A stretch of DNA of 64,000 bases from Bacteroidales bacterium (GCA_018401015.1 JAGYLP010000003.1:1-64000); one strand, 5' to 3'. Positions 54,035-62,917 are shown, counted from the first letter of the stretch. The notes: generated from the sequence alone by a model not told the origin. Translations and numbers: made by a program.

Positions 54035-57000
54035 TTAGTACCGAATAAGCTTTTCTCGCTTGATCAGGTTCCCTTTCACATCCGACACTTCTAATAAATA
54101 CAATCCTACGGGATATTGATTCATCGGAATGATGTGTGTTTGTTTAAAATCGGAACCTTGAGCCATGCGTTTCCCATCCAGTGTCGATAATTGCCAGTGA
54201 ATCAAGTCGGAGCCCGACTGGATGGTAACATGTTCCCGGACTGGATTCGGATAAATCGACAAACCTCTCGAAATCTCCTGTAAATCGGCAGTTAGAACCT
54301 GTCCATCATTTAATTGGAAATCAATCCATACTCCAGGAGGATCCACCGGGAGGGTCACACAAACCCAATCGGAGACTAATCCTGGTTTTTCCACTCGTAA
54401 ACAATATTGACCTTCCGTAAGCGAGCTAAATCGAAACATCCCCGCAGGATTAGTCAGTAAGCTTTGAACAGGATCGCCCTCGCTGTTAAGTAAGTTCACC
54501 ACGATATTGCAGGCCATATCGGAGCTGACCTCAATTTCGTTCATTCCCCAGGCTGATTCATAAAAGCTTGGCAAATAGGACGGATCATTCCCAAGGGAAA
54601 CCGAACCTGCAATACTATATTCTCCCGGCTCGCTAGTAGGATTATAATCCATGAAAACATCGACGCCACCGGTGAATCCCTGGGCCATCACTTTGACAGC
54701 CATCGGCCATTCGATAGCATGCAAATAATAACTAGCAATCCAACCTGTTAAATGCGGTTCTGGAATAGCGTGAATCAAGTATTCATTGGGCAATAAACCT
54801 TCCAACTGATAGATTCCATTTTGAACGTCGCACTGTGCCACCGGGAAATAGCGTCCGTTCTGCTCTTGATAAGCTACAACCCAACCACCCGGCAGGTACT
54901 CTCCTAAAGAATTTTGAATCTGACCGCTTAGGCTTACAGAATACAAAGCTTGTAAACAGGAATTTCCTTGAAGTTGCCAAGTATCAGAATCGGGGCAAGT
55001 CGAATTAAAAATAGCCCGTGCCGGATAAACTCGATTCTCAACAGCTCGCCAAATGGAAAACTCAAAGGATTCTCCCTCCAAAAAACCGTTGGGATCGATC
55101 GAGAATCCATTGTTCCCATGGGCAAATAAGCTTTGCGTATTTCCTTCCCAAACCAGGTATCCTCCACAAGCCATGCTTCCCAGGGAATCGTAAAAGACGC
55201 CTACCAGGTCGTATGGATTCAGTCCCATACCATTGAGCTGAACCGTTGCTGTTTCGGGAATTACAATTTCATGGTAATCGCCTTGTGAGTCGAAATTCCA
55301 ATCGGGTAAAACACTCAAATCGACAAATACCGAGACAAGCGATTGGCATTGCAATTGATCGCTTACACTAACTTGATAAGCTCCGTAAGCAGCCGAATCC
55401 AATTCGGCACCAATCGCACCATTCGACCAGCTATAGTGATAGGGACCCTGCCCTCCGGTGGTTTCAAGATTTACCCTGCCAGGTGACAGCGTTTGTGGAT
55501 CGAAAGCTTCGACAAAAGCGACGACTCCTAACGGTGGGTTTTGTTCCACCGAAACGGTTTCTGTGAGGGTGTCGCCATTGGCTCCGCTAATGGTAAAAGC
55601 ATACATTCCGGCTACCAAGTTCGAACGGGAAGAGCCTGTAGCCCCATCGCTCCAATTGATTTGAATTGGAGAAACACCCAGAATCGAATCGATGGAAATG
55701 CTTCCGGTGCTATCGCCATAACAAGCTACGGGAACAAGTTCAGTCTGATAATCGAGAAATAGTCCGTTATAAGGTAGTTCAACACTATCGGAAGCGGCAC
55801 AGCCATTGGCATCATATACAGTAAGGCTGTACCAGCCATAATTCAGTTGGTTTATTTCCGACTGCGTTTGTCCGGTATTCCAACTAAAACTGTAGGGAGG
55901 CGTTCCGCCCAATGCCTCCGCTTGTATCAGTCCATCGTCGCCAACATCTACCGAAACAGGAGTAAGTACCCAATCAAACAACAAGGAATCCGGATTGTGG
56001 AGCGAAAAACTTTGCTCAACCGGATTAGACTGAATACAGAATAGACTTCGAATTCGGGAGGTTCCGTTGGCATAAAATTCTCCCTGATGCGACATACTGG
56101 AACTATACTCAGCTTCCATCACGTAGGTGGCACTATCCAATTCGATTTCCCAACGGAAAGATTCTCCTTCCGTAAAACCTTCTTTATTAGGAGTGACTGG
56201 GTCGTCACCATACACGCTAAATAGGATATCGCCACCAAGCCAAATAGATTTTCCTCCACACACCCACTGACCATTATCTTGAAAGAAAACGGCTAATTGA
56301 GCATGGAGAGGGACAGGCAAACCATTAAAATAGAGCGTATTTTGTGGCACCACGACTGAATGGACAAAAGTGGTAGAGTCAAAATTCCATGGGAGCGGTG
56401 TTCCAGGTTGATTTGAATTGACGTCGTTTACCGTAACCGAATAATTTCCAGCGCAAAGTTGAGCCAGGCTAGACTGCGAGGATCCGTCGGACCAAAGAAA
56501 AGAATAAGGTTGTGTGCCTCCACTTGGGTTTACTAAAATAGCACCTGAACAACTATCGTGGCAAAGCGGCTGAACGACATCAATTTGTACCTGCAAATTC
56601 ATTTCGGGTTGGAAGGTTCCAAAATAAACCGGGACGAGGGTATCCCAAAGGCAAGCATACGTCGATTCTAAATAAAGATGATAGCGTTGAGCTTCAATAT
56701 TCATGAGTTGATAGCCTCCTGCCCCATTCGACCACTTAGCCTGAGCATTGAACCAATCCGGCGAATTAATTGCGATAGCAGCTGAGCCTCCCTGAGTAGA
56801 ACTTGCATTGGTGGTAGTAATCGACACGTCGGGATGCATAGGATCTCCCGGAGTAACAACACTCATGTTCTGCGAATAACCACTGGGATGGGTAAGTGTG
56901 AGCTGGTAAAGCGTATTCGGCAAGTAGTTCTGAATAATTCCTGTGGTGGCTCCGTTGCTCCATTGATAGGTATAGGAAAGATCGGCATTGGGTGGGTTAA

Positions 57001-58006
57001 CGCGCAGATAGCCATCGGAGGTATTATAACAAGTTGGTTTTTGCAACATGAGCGATGTATTAGCGGTCATTTCGGAAGGATAGGAGAAAATGACCGGTTC
57101 ATTCATCACTGCCCGATAGACTTGAGCCGTTTGTAGAGGTGGCATGGTCGATAAGCCTGGCTGTGGCCAGAAAAGGTTTCCTAATTCATCGGTAATTAAA
57201 TGAATAGCAGGATTATACTTAAATACTGCTGCAGGATTAGGATTTAAAATCGGGTAAATGGAAAAGAAATCGTTGAAGCCTGGAAATACTTTGACGCTAT
57301 GCAGAAAACTTGCCGACGCAAACAAACTGACCAAGCCGCTACTACCTCCTGGCGTAAAGAGCGAATCGTTAGGAAAAGCAACACCGGCAGGGTAAAAATT
57401 CGGAGTAGCAATATAGTCTTTCTGAGCGCTTTGACTCCTAATTAGGAAACGGAAGGATTCACCCGTTTGGAAACCATTCTCTCCATTTTCAGCTCCATAG
57501 ATCGCCATAAATTGAGGTGAACCGGTCCAAACAGCATAACCAGCGCAAGCCCACTGATAGCTTGAATCGTAAAACACACCTACTAAATCGCCCGGCGCCA
57601 AATCAATTCCTGAGAGCTGGACGGCCGATCCTCCGGGCAAATAGAGTTGATGCTGGATCGAGGTAGGTTCAACCTGCCAACTGAGTTTAAAATTCGGGTT
57701 AACGGCGTGAATTTCGTAGTCGCGAAAATGAAGCTGCCCCAGGAAATCGGTGATGGTTACTTCGTAGTAGCCCGGGGCCAGGTTGAAAATATTTTGCGTC
57801 GTGTCGCCATTGCTCCACATGAAAGTGGCCGGCAAAGCTATCCCTTGCACATTGGGTCGTATAAATCCATTCGCGAGTTCGTCTGTAGCATTCTTCAATT
57901 CAAAGCCAGGTTCCAAAGGCACTTGAGCAGTTAGCGAGCCTGTGGAAAGACTCCAAACTACCAATGCAAAGCTTGCATACCATCTTATTTTAGAAAAATA
58001 CTTCAC
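54035..58006 (-). CDS. T9SS type A surface protein with SprB-like and repeated CGG/GFxxGE modules
   Basis: This 1323-residue exported protein has a signal peptide (residues 1-27, SLTAQ). A module of about 100 residues occurs three times (about 105-205, 540-640 and 905-1000). Each copy has a PDLVGVFY or LAVFF strand, then a Cys-containing ACGGY / VCGGKS turn, a VWxG strand and a GFxxGESF motif. Between them are SprB-like repeats (CYGDSTGSI ... INWSDGAT ... AGMYAFTI). Two carboxypeptidase-regulatory/CnaB-like domains follow (about 1035-1120 and 1140-1250), then a type A T9SS domain (LSIYPNPVREHVTI to the end). It is third in an operon with an ECF sigma factor and a membrane anti-sigma-like protein; the start is 30 bp after that gene. 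An adhesive or structural surface role is likely. Confidence 0.9.
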   Translation of the reverse strand: MKYFSKIRWYASFALVVWSLSTGSLTAQVPLEPGFELKNATDELANGFIRPNVQGIALPATFMWSNGDTTQNIFNLAPGYYEVTITDFLGQLHFRDYEIHAVNPNFKLSWQVEPTSIQHQLYLPGGSAVQLSGIDLAPGDLVGVFYDSSYQWACAGYAVWTGSPQFMAIYGAENGENGFQTGESFRFLIRSQSAQKDYIATPNFYPAGVAFPNDSLFTPGGSSGLVSLFASASFLHSVKVFPGFNDFFSIYPILNPNPAAVFKYNPAIHLITDELGNLFWPQPGLSTMPPLQTAQVYRAVMNEPVIFSYPSEMTANTSLMLQKPTCYNTSDGYLRVNPPNADLSYTYQWSNGATTGIIQNYLPNTLYQLTLTHPSGYSQNMSVVTPGDPMHPDVSITTTNASSTQGGSAAIAINSPDWFNAQAKWSNGAGGYQLMNIEAQRYHLYLESTYACLWDTLVPVYFGTFQPEMNLQVQIDVVQPLCHDSCSGAILVNPSGGTQPYSFLWSDGSSQSSLAQLCAGNYSVTVNDVNSNQPGTPLPWNFDSTTFVHSVVVPQNTLYFNGLPVPLHAQLAVFFQDNGQWVCGGKSIWLGGDILFSVYGDDPVTPNKEGFTEGESFRWEIELDSATYVMEAEYSSSMSHQGEFYANGTSRIRSLFCIQSNPVEQSFSLHNPDSLLFDWVLTPVSVDVGDDGLIQAEALGGTPPYSFSWNTGQTQSEINQLNYGWYSLTVYDANGCAASDSVELPYNGLFLDYQTELVPVACYGDSTGSISIDSILGVSPIQINWSDGATGSSRSNLVAGMYAFTISGANGDTLTETVSVEQNPPLGVVAFVEAFDPQTLSPGRVNLETTGGQGPYHYSWSNGAIGAELDSAAYGAYQVSVSDQLQCQSLVSVFVDLSVLPDWNFDSQGDYHEIVIPETATVQLNGMGLNPYDLVGVFYDSLGSMACGGYLVWEGNTQSLFAHGNNGFSIDPNGFLEGESFEFSIWRAVENRVYPARAIFNSTCPDSDTWQLQGNSCLQALYSVSLSGQIQNSLGEYLPGGWVVAYQEQNGRYFPVAQCDVQNGIYQLEGLLPNEYLIHAIPEPHLTGWIASYYLHAIEWPMAVKVMAQGFTGGVDVFMDYNPTSEPGEYSIAGSVSLGNDPSYLPSFYESAWGMNEIEVSSDMACNIVVNLLNSEGDPVQSLLTNPAGMFRFSSLTEGQYCLRVEKPGLVSDWVCVTLPVDPPGVWIDFQLNDGQVLTADLQEISRGLSIYPNPVREHVTIQSGSDLIHWQLSTLDGKRMAQGSDFKQTHIIPMNQYPVGLYLLEVSDVKGNLIKREKLIRY

Positions 58007-58036
58007 GAAATCAGCATCAAAAACCTGTTAAATGTA

Positions 58037-59653
58037 TTAGAAATTATAGCCGAGTCCAAACTTAATTCCACTGGATTGAAACTGATAGCGGATTGATTCA
58101 ACGTCCATCAGTTCGCGCAAGGATCGACGATAAAAAGCTTCGCCAAAGAGGAAATAATGAAAAGAAAAGTTGTATTGCAAACGGGCACTTAGGAATAAAT
58201 CCGGACGGTAGCTTGGAAAATGATCGCGGGTTAGATGTATCAGGCTATAGGGTTCGGTCGTTTGCGCGGCTTGCCCTTCCCATCGCCACAGAAACGAGTG
58301 GATCACTCCAATTTTCAAACTCGTGGTAACTGCTCCATGGCTGGAAGTATAACCCATTAAGGTTGGAATTTCCCAAAAGCGATAAACCCCGCCAACATTC
58401 CAGGCATGCCGATTAAGGATGGTATCTGTTTCAATCTGAAAGCTCGAATCGGAAACTTCTACCCATTCACTCTCCGTTACATACACAATAATTGTATCGC
58501 CATCGACAATCTGAAAATAGGAACTAACCGTATCTATTTGCAGAAAACTTGTATCGAAATAGGTCCATAGGGTTTGCTCAAAAATGCTGGTCTCTTCCTT
58601 CACCAAACGGCGAGCATCGTCTATCTGCAAATAATTTAGTCCCGATTCGAAAAGGATGTTTCTCCTTTGCCATTGTAGTTGAAATCCCAACTCCCGAATC
58701 CGCATACTTGCTGGATGTTGATTCAATAAAGCTAACAAAGGTAACTGTTCATCGTTCGTAGTTGCCAGGTTATACCCGGCCCGATGCTCGGCATAACTCA
58801 GTGAGGCTGACCAATAAACCGGAGCAGGATAAGCGTGCTCTCGCTCACTCCCAAGGGCCATGGCTGGTGTTTGTTCTTTAAGAACCAAACCACGACGCGA
58901 CATCGATTCCGGGACGAATAAACCAGCTTGTGACTCTTTAAAATAAGTATCGGATTCCAGGCCGGAGAAGCCAGGCGATTCGCTTACAGGATTGCTGCCA
59001 CTAGCCATTTGAGCAGAAGAATTAACGAGTAAAGTGGAAAAAGAAGATGATGATGATGAAGTTGAAGAAGTTGAAGATGAAGTTGAAGTTGAAGATGAGA
59101 AAGGAGCAGGAATGGAAGAAGAGGAAGAGGATTGGGAATTGGCTTCAGCCATAGATTCCGAAAAATTGGTGTGGTCGGTATTAATCGACGATTCGAGTGG
59201 ATCGATTGATTTAAGAGGGAAACCGGCATTGGCCGTAAGATTATTCGATAAACCAGGCGCTTGTGAGCTTTCGGCACCTAGGGCCCTAAGCTCCTTTTCG
59301 TCAATCGAGGATAAGACATCCTGTTCATTTCCTTCGCCCATAAATTTAGCTGATTCGGGATCGATCGCTTGAGCAGGAACACTTTGGGTATTTGCTGCCT
59401 GATCGATCTTCGATTCAGCCATCCTAGAATTAACCTCTTCGCGTGGCAACCAACGCATTAAGGCAAATACCACGACCCCAATTAACACAGAGCCCACTAC
59501 CCATCGATAAAAAACACGGGTAAGCAATCCCCCCGACTCACTTCGATTGAGCGTATGAGCCAATCGGTCCCAGGCTTGCGAGCTACCCTCCTTGGTGGCT
59601 ACTGACAGACCCTTCTCGAACAGGTCGTCGATGTAGTTCATTTCATCCTTCAT
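58037..59653 (-). CDS. Dual membrane-spanning anti-sigma-like protein (Dma type)
   Basis: This 538-residue protein has an unusual layout. Residues 1-45 are cytoplasmic and charged (MNYIDDLFEKGLSV ... AWDRLAHTL), as in short anti-sigma domains. One inner-membrane helix (about 51-67, WVVGSVLIGVVVFAL) follows, then about 200 residues of low-complexity linker, with a Ser/Thr tract at 175-208. Residues 278-538 show regular amphipathic strands (YWSASLSYAEHRAGYNL, ELGFQLQWQRRNILFESG, FSFHYFLFGEAFYRRSL) ending KFGLGYNF with a terminal Phe, as in outer-membrane beta-barrels. It lies 27 bp after an ECF sigma gene. This architecture matches the dual membrane-spanning anti-sigma factors described in Bacteroides. 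The signal sensed, and proteolysis versus direct conformational signalling, are unknown. ATG at 59653; ATG at 59641 is possible. Confidence 0.75.
   Translation of the reverse strand: MKDEMNYIDDLFEKGLSVATKEGSSQAWDRLAHTLNRSESGGLLTRVFYRWVVGSVLIGVVVFALMRWLPREEVNSRMAESKIDQAANTQSVPAQAIDPESAKFMGEGNEQDVLSSIDEKELRALGAESSQAPGLSNNLTANAGFPLKSIDPLESSINTDHTNFSESMAEANSQSSSSSSIPAPFSSSTSTSSSTSSTSSSSSSFSTLLVNSSAQMASGSNPVSESPGFSGLESDTYFKESQAGLFVPESMSRRGLVLKEQTPAMALGSEREHAYPAPVYWSASLSYAEHRAGYNLATTNDEQLPLLALLNQHPASMRIRELGFQLQWQRRNILFESGLNYLQIDDARRLVKEETSIFEQTLWTYFDTSFLQIDTVSSYFQIVDGDTIIVYVTESEWVEVSDSSFQIETDTILNRHAWNVGGVYRFWEIPTLMGYTSSHGAVTTSLKIGVIHSFLWRWEGQAAQTTEPYSLIHLTRDHFPSYRPDLFLSARLQYNFSFHYFLFGEAFYRRSLRELMDVESIRYQFQSSGIKFGLGYNF
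59030..59130. repeat. GAA/GAT-type low-complexity tract coding a Ser-rich linker
   Basis: The plus strand reads as repeated GAA, GAT and GTT triplets; the minus strand encodes a run of Ser and Thr (residues 175-208 of the anti-sigma-like protein). In-frame triplet slippage could change linker length without breaking the gene. Confidence 0.7.
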
Positions 59654-59680
59654 ACTCCTGAATATTATTATTCTTCACTT

Positions 59681-60316
59681 TCAAATTACCATTCGAAGCA
59701 AATCGCGATACTGGCGATTACGTTGCTCCATTTTTCGTTTCATGGCCAGGTTGAACAGCTCATCTTGAAGCGCTTTCCTTGCCCTGAACAATTGCGACTT
59801 ACTGGTTCCTTCGGTTATGGAAAGATTTTCAGCAATTTCGCGATGGGTCATTTTTTCGATGGCATACAAATTAAATATGGTTCGTGAACCTTGGGGTAGA
59901 ATATCCATCACCTCCATCAGTTCATCTTGCGTGAATCCGGTGTTTCGAATCAAATCTTCCTTACTTTCTTCCTCGGCATCCACTTCTTTTTCTTTCAGAT
60001 AATACTGATCGAAAACCGAGAGCCATTCGTCTTCGCCAGAAAAAACCTCTTTATTCAATTTTTTTATCCGATTAATGGATAAGTTGATGAATATCCGCTT
60101 TAGCCATCCTTCAAAGGAACCTTTGTAGGCGAATTGATGAATAGAATCGTACACTTTGATAAAACCATCGTGAACTAAGTCCTCCGCCTCGGCTGCATTA
60201 CCCGTATAGCGTAAACAGATGAGCCTCATCATGGGAGAAAACTGCTCGTAAAGTAGCTTTTGCCCCAGATGCTCATTTCGTTTACATGATTCGATAATTT
60301 CTTTGAGGTCGGTCAT
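59681..60316 (-). CDS. ECF (extracytoplasmic function) sigma-70 factor
   Basis: This 211-residue ECF sigma factor has region 2 at about 20-90 (EQFSPMMRLICLRYTGNAAEAEDLVHDGFIKVY, with DLVHDGF as the core-binding/-10 segment and GSFEGWLKRIFINLSINRIKK following). Region 4 is at about 135-190 (LPQGSRTIFNLYAIEKMTHREIAENLSITEGTSKSQLFRARKALQ), a complete helix-turn-helix for -35 recognition. A charged linker rich in Lys and Glu separates them. ATG at 60316. It is first in a three-gene operon with the anti-sigma-like membrane protein (27 bp later) and the T9SS surface protein. ECF operons usually drive their own promoter; no consensus could be derived from one sequence. Confidence 0.93.
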   Translation of the reverse strand: MTDLKEIIESCKRNEHLGQKLLYEQFSPMMRLICLRYTGNAAEAEDLVHDGFIKVYDSIHQFAYKGSFEGWLKRIFINLSINRIKKLNKEVFSGEDEWLSVFDQYYLKEKEVDAEEESKEDLIRNTGFTQDELMEVMDILPQGSRTIFNLYAIEKMTHREIAENLSITEGTSKSQLFRARKALQDELFNLAMKRKMEQRNRQYRDLLRMVI

Positions 60317-60463
60317 TCCGCTCGCGTATGTGTTATAGAGTTATTTCCAACGAATGGTTGCAGAAAAATAAGGACTTTTTAAACATTTTCTTCGGTTTGT
60401 TTATTCGCTAAAAATGTGTTTATATTACCCCCCACATACCAAACCAATAAACACCTAGCTATC

Positions 60464-61927
60464 ATGAATAAGGATTTATTAAAACTTACACCGGCAGCGA
60501 TTTGGAAGCATTTTCACCAATTAACCCAAATCCCTCGTCCGTCGAAACACGAGGATGCCATTCAGGCATACATGTATCAATTTGGAAAAGATCTGGGGCT
60601 GGAAACAGAAAAAGACGCAGTGGGCAATATCATCATTCGTAAACCGGCTACTCCGGGAATGGAAAACCGACAAGGCGTTGTGCTGCAAGGACACCTCGAC
60701 ATGGTTCCTCAGAAGAACAGCGACAAAGTACACGATTTCACCAAGGATCCGATCGAAGCCTATATTGATGGGGAATGGGTTAAAGCGAATGGCACTACCC
60801 TGGGCGCCGACAATGGCATGGGTGTAGCAGCCGCAATGGCCGTTCTTGAAGCGACCGACCTGGTTCATGGGCCGGTTGAAGCCTTGTTTACCAGCGATGA
60901 AGAAACAGGAATGACTGGTGCTAACAACCTACAGCCAAACTGGTTAAAAGGCGACATCCTCATCAACATGGATTCCGAAGACGAAGGGGAACTCTACGTT
61001 GGCTGTGCCGGAGGCGAAGATGCCAACATTCTTTTCACCTTCGAAAATGAATCTATTCCCGAAGGATACGAAGCTTTTCAGTTGTCCATTACAGGACTCA
61101 AAGGAGGACATTCCGGAATGGATATCATTTTAGGTCGTGGCAACGCGAATAAACTCTTTTTCCGATTCATGAAAGATGCTTACCTCGACTTCGATGTTCG
61201 ATTAGCCTCGATTCAAGGCGGTAGCCTCCGAAACGCTATTCCACGCGAAGCATTTGGAACGATCCTCGTTACCTCGGAATATGTGAACGATTTAAAGAAT
61301 TTCCTCCAGAAATTTACCCAAACCGTTCAAAGCGAATTAGCTGAAACTGAGCCCAATTTAAAAATCAGCCTCACTCCTACCGATATGCCGGAAAGTTTGA
61401 TGGATGAAAACACTCAAATAAACCTCACCGATGCCATCATGGCCTGCCCCGACGGAGTTATCCGCATGAGCGATTCGATGCCCGGACTGGTTGAAACGTC
61501 GACCAATTTGGCCATTGTGCGTTCCGAGGACAACAACATCTATGTTTCCTGCCTCATGCGCTCCTCGGTCGATTCGGCTAAAACATACCTGGCCAGTCGT
61601 ATTGAATCCTTATTCAATTTAGCTGGTGCAAATGTTGATTTAGCTGGGGCTTATCCCGGCTGGAAACCCAACATGAATTCGCCCATCTTGAAAGTGATGC
61701 AAGATGTTTACAACCAACGTTTTGGCAAAGTACCGGAAATTAAAGCCATCCACGCTGGTTTGGAGTGCGGAATCTTAGGCGCTGCTTATCCGAATTGGGA
61801 TATGATTTCTTTTGGTCCAACCATTCGCTTTCCCCACTCTCCCGATGAAAAAGTTCATATCGGTTCCGTGGAAAAATTCTGGGAGTTTTTAGTTGAAACT
61901 CTAAAAAATGTTCCGGTAAAAGCCTAA
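60464..61927 (+). CDS. pepD: Cytosolic dipeptidase PepD (aminoacyl-histidine dipeptidase, M20)
   Basis: This 487-residue M20-family zinc dipeptidase hydrolyses a broad range of dipeptides, including Xaa-His. The start is placed at the ATG at 60464 (MNKDLLKLTPAAIWKHF); a GTG 48 bp upstream is in frame, but the family begins near this Met. Metal and catalytic motifs are intact: QGHLDMVPQ (His and Asp), LGADNGMGVA (bridging Asp), SDEETGMTGA (catalytic Glu), MDSEDEGE, and IHAGLECG in the C-terminal lobe. Length and order match E. coli PepD. It would complete breakdown of peptides in the cytoplasm. Divergent from the sigma-factor operon across a 147-bp gap. Confidence 0.95.
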   Translation: MNKDLLKLTPAAIWKHFHQLTQIPRPSKHEDAIQAYMYQFGKDLGLETEKDAVGNIIIRKPATPGMENRQGVVLQGHLDMVPQKNSDKVHDFTKDPIEAYIDGEWVKANGTTLGADNGMGVAAAMAVLEATDLVHGPVEALFTSDEETGMTGANNLQPNWLKGDILINMDSEDEGELYVGCAGGEDANILFTFENESIPEGYEAFQLSITGLKGGHSGMDIILGRGNANKLFFRFMKDAYLDFDVRLASIQGGSLRNAIPREAFGTILVTSEYVNDLKNFLQKFTQTVQSELAETEPNLKISLTPTDMPESLMDENTQINLTDAIMACPDGVIRMSDSMPGLVETSTNLAIVRSEDNNIYVSCLMRSSVDSAKTYLASRIESLFNLAGANVDLAGAYPGWKPNMNSPILKVMQDVYNQRFGKVPEIKAIHAGLECGILGAAYPNWDMISFGPTIRFPHSPDEKVHIGSVEKFWEFLVETLKNVPVKA

Positions 61928-62116
61928 ACAGAAATAAAAGTCGAGTGATTAAGTCAATGGCCGCGTGAATTTTTCTACTGAGGTCGGACTCTTAAGCTTT
62001 ACCAACTTTGCAAAGCCTCTAGGGTTTTAATGATCATTCATCGTTAGCTTCCGATTTTGGTTCAACACCAAGACCATACTTTTCACCTCTTTTTCGAGGA
62101 ATTTGCTTCGATTTTT
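61928..62116 (+). other. Intergenic region after pepD, small hairpins only
   Basis: No coding frame is supported. It contains the perfect 10-mer CTTTGCAAAG near 62010, short hairpins TTGGT/ACCAA (62057-62071) and CCTC/GAGG (62086-62099), and a TACTTTTC box at 62077-62084, all upstream of the strong terminator at 62117. A small RNA is conceivable but not shown. Confidence 0.3.
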
Positions 62117-62154
62117 AAAAAAAAAGCTGCCCGTTTAAGGCAGCTTTTTTTTTT
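62117..62154. terminator. Bidirectional Rho-independent terminator
   Basis: The A9-GCTGCC arm (62117-62131) pairs with GGCAGC-T10 (62139-62154) across a 7-nt loop, giving a stem with U tracts in both directions. The minus-strand stop codon of the AlbA_2 gene (62153-62155) lies within its arm. Confidence 0.9.
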
Positions 62155-62809
62155 AATCCTTTGGCTGAAAAGCGCGGCTTTCTTTATTCAAGGTAAAATC
62201 CAGCGCTGTTTCGCTGATTTGTAGCCGAATGATATCGAGCATTAGAAAATCGAGCAACATCTCCTCGGCCAAGCGATTGGGCAGATGCACCAAGCGGGTT
62301 AATTGATCCAATCGAATCGATTCATGATCGTTTAGGTAATCGAATAGTTTTTTTTCTTTTTGAGTGTAAGCGAGTTTCACCTCTTTTGGCGATTGCTGGC
62401 GCAACCAATATCGAATTAAAAATCGGGGAGCTAAAATATTCTGATCGTGCACCCGTACATACGCTTCCTGTTTCCCGTTGGCCAACTTAACCCGGAACGG
62501 ACGTCGATTGCTTTGCGGTGAAACAATGATTTCGAGCACATCTTTCCCACTAACAGGCCAGGTCTTATACTCGAATGGAACCGGAGGATCGCAATACATG
62601 GAAGCTGCCGCTTCAATCATGTAAAATTCCTCATCGGACCGAATGCCAGCAATTTTCCCGTTATCTTTTACCCCGATTAACAGCCTTCCACCGTCGGTAT
62701 TCGCAAAAGCAACCAAGCTCTTGGCAATTTTTCGCGAATCGGATATTTCAAATTTGAAATCCAATTGCTGATGTTCCCCCTGACGAATCAATTCGAATAA
62801 AAAACTCAC
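62153..62809 (-). CDS. AlbA_2 (Schlafen-type) DNA-binding-domain protein
   Basis: This 218-residue protein has an AlbA_2/divergent AAA-4 domain (about 1-130): the opening GEHQQLDFKFEISD segment, then ANTDGGRLLIGVKDNGKIAGI with its glycine-rich loop, and a YVRVHDQN strand near the end. A helical C-terminal ~80 residues (ESIRLDQLTRLVHLPNRLAEEML) resembles a helix-turn-helix. Members are often called ATP-binding or DNA-binding regulators, but few are characterised; related Slfn-fold domains act as nucleases. The start is GTG at 62809, the only candidate before the conserved region. It ends inside a bidirectional terminator and is separated from ndk by another hairpin, so it is its own unit. Confidence 0.8.
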   Translation of the reverse strand: MSFLFELIRQGEHQQLDFKFEISDSRKIAKSLVAFANTDGGRLLIGVKDNGKIAGIRSDEEFYMIEAAASMYCDPPVPFEYKTWPVSGKDVLEIIVSPQSNRRPFRVKLANGKQEAYVRVHDQNILAPRFLIRYWLRQQSPKEVKLAYTQKEKKLFDYLNDHESIRLDQLTRLVHLPNRLAEEMLLDFLMLDIIRLQISETALDFTLNKESRAFQPKD

Positions 62810-62829
62810 AGCAAAATGTTTAATTACAC

Positions 62830-62859
62830 AAAGAGAGGCTTCCGGTGAAGCCTCTCTTT
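62830..62859. terminator. Hairpin terminator between ndk and the AlbA_2 gene
   Basis: A perfect 13-bp stem (AAAGAGAGGCTTC at 62830-62842, complement at 62847-62859) has a CGGT loop. It is 58 bp past the ndk stop on the minus strand; the following T tract is short (TTTGTGTAATT), so termination may be moderate. Confidence 0.7.
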
Positions 62860-62917
62860 AAACTCAGTTTACTCGTTAATAGTATGCCTGTAAAACCAAA
62901 GCATGAAAGCGTTTTGC

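Noticed and set aside
59034-59372. Plus-strand acidic 112-codon frame rich in Glu/Asp/Val
   Set aside because: It is the complement of the Ser-rich tract of the anti-sigma-like protein; the low complexity keeps the frame open.
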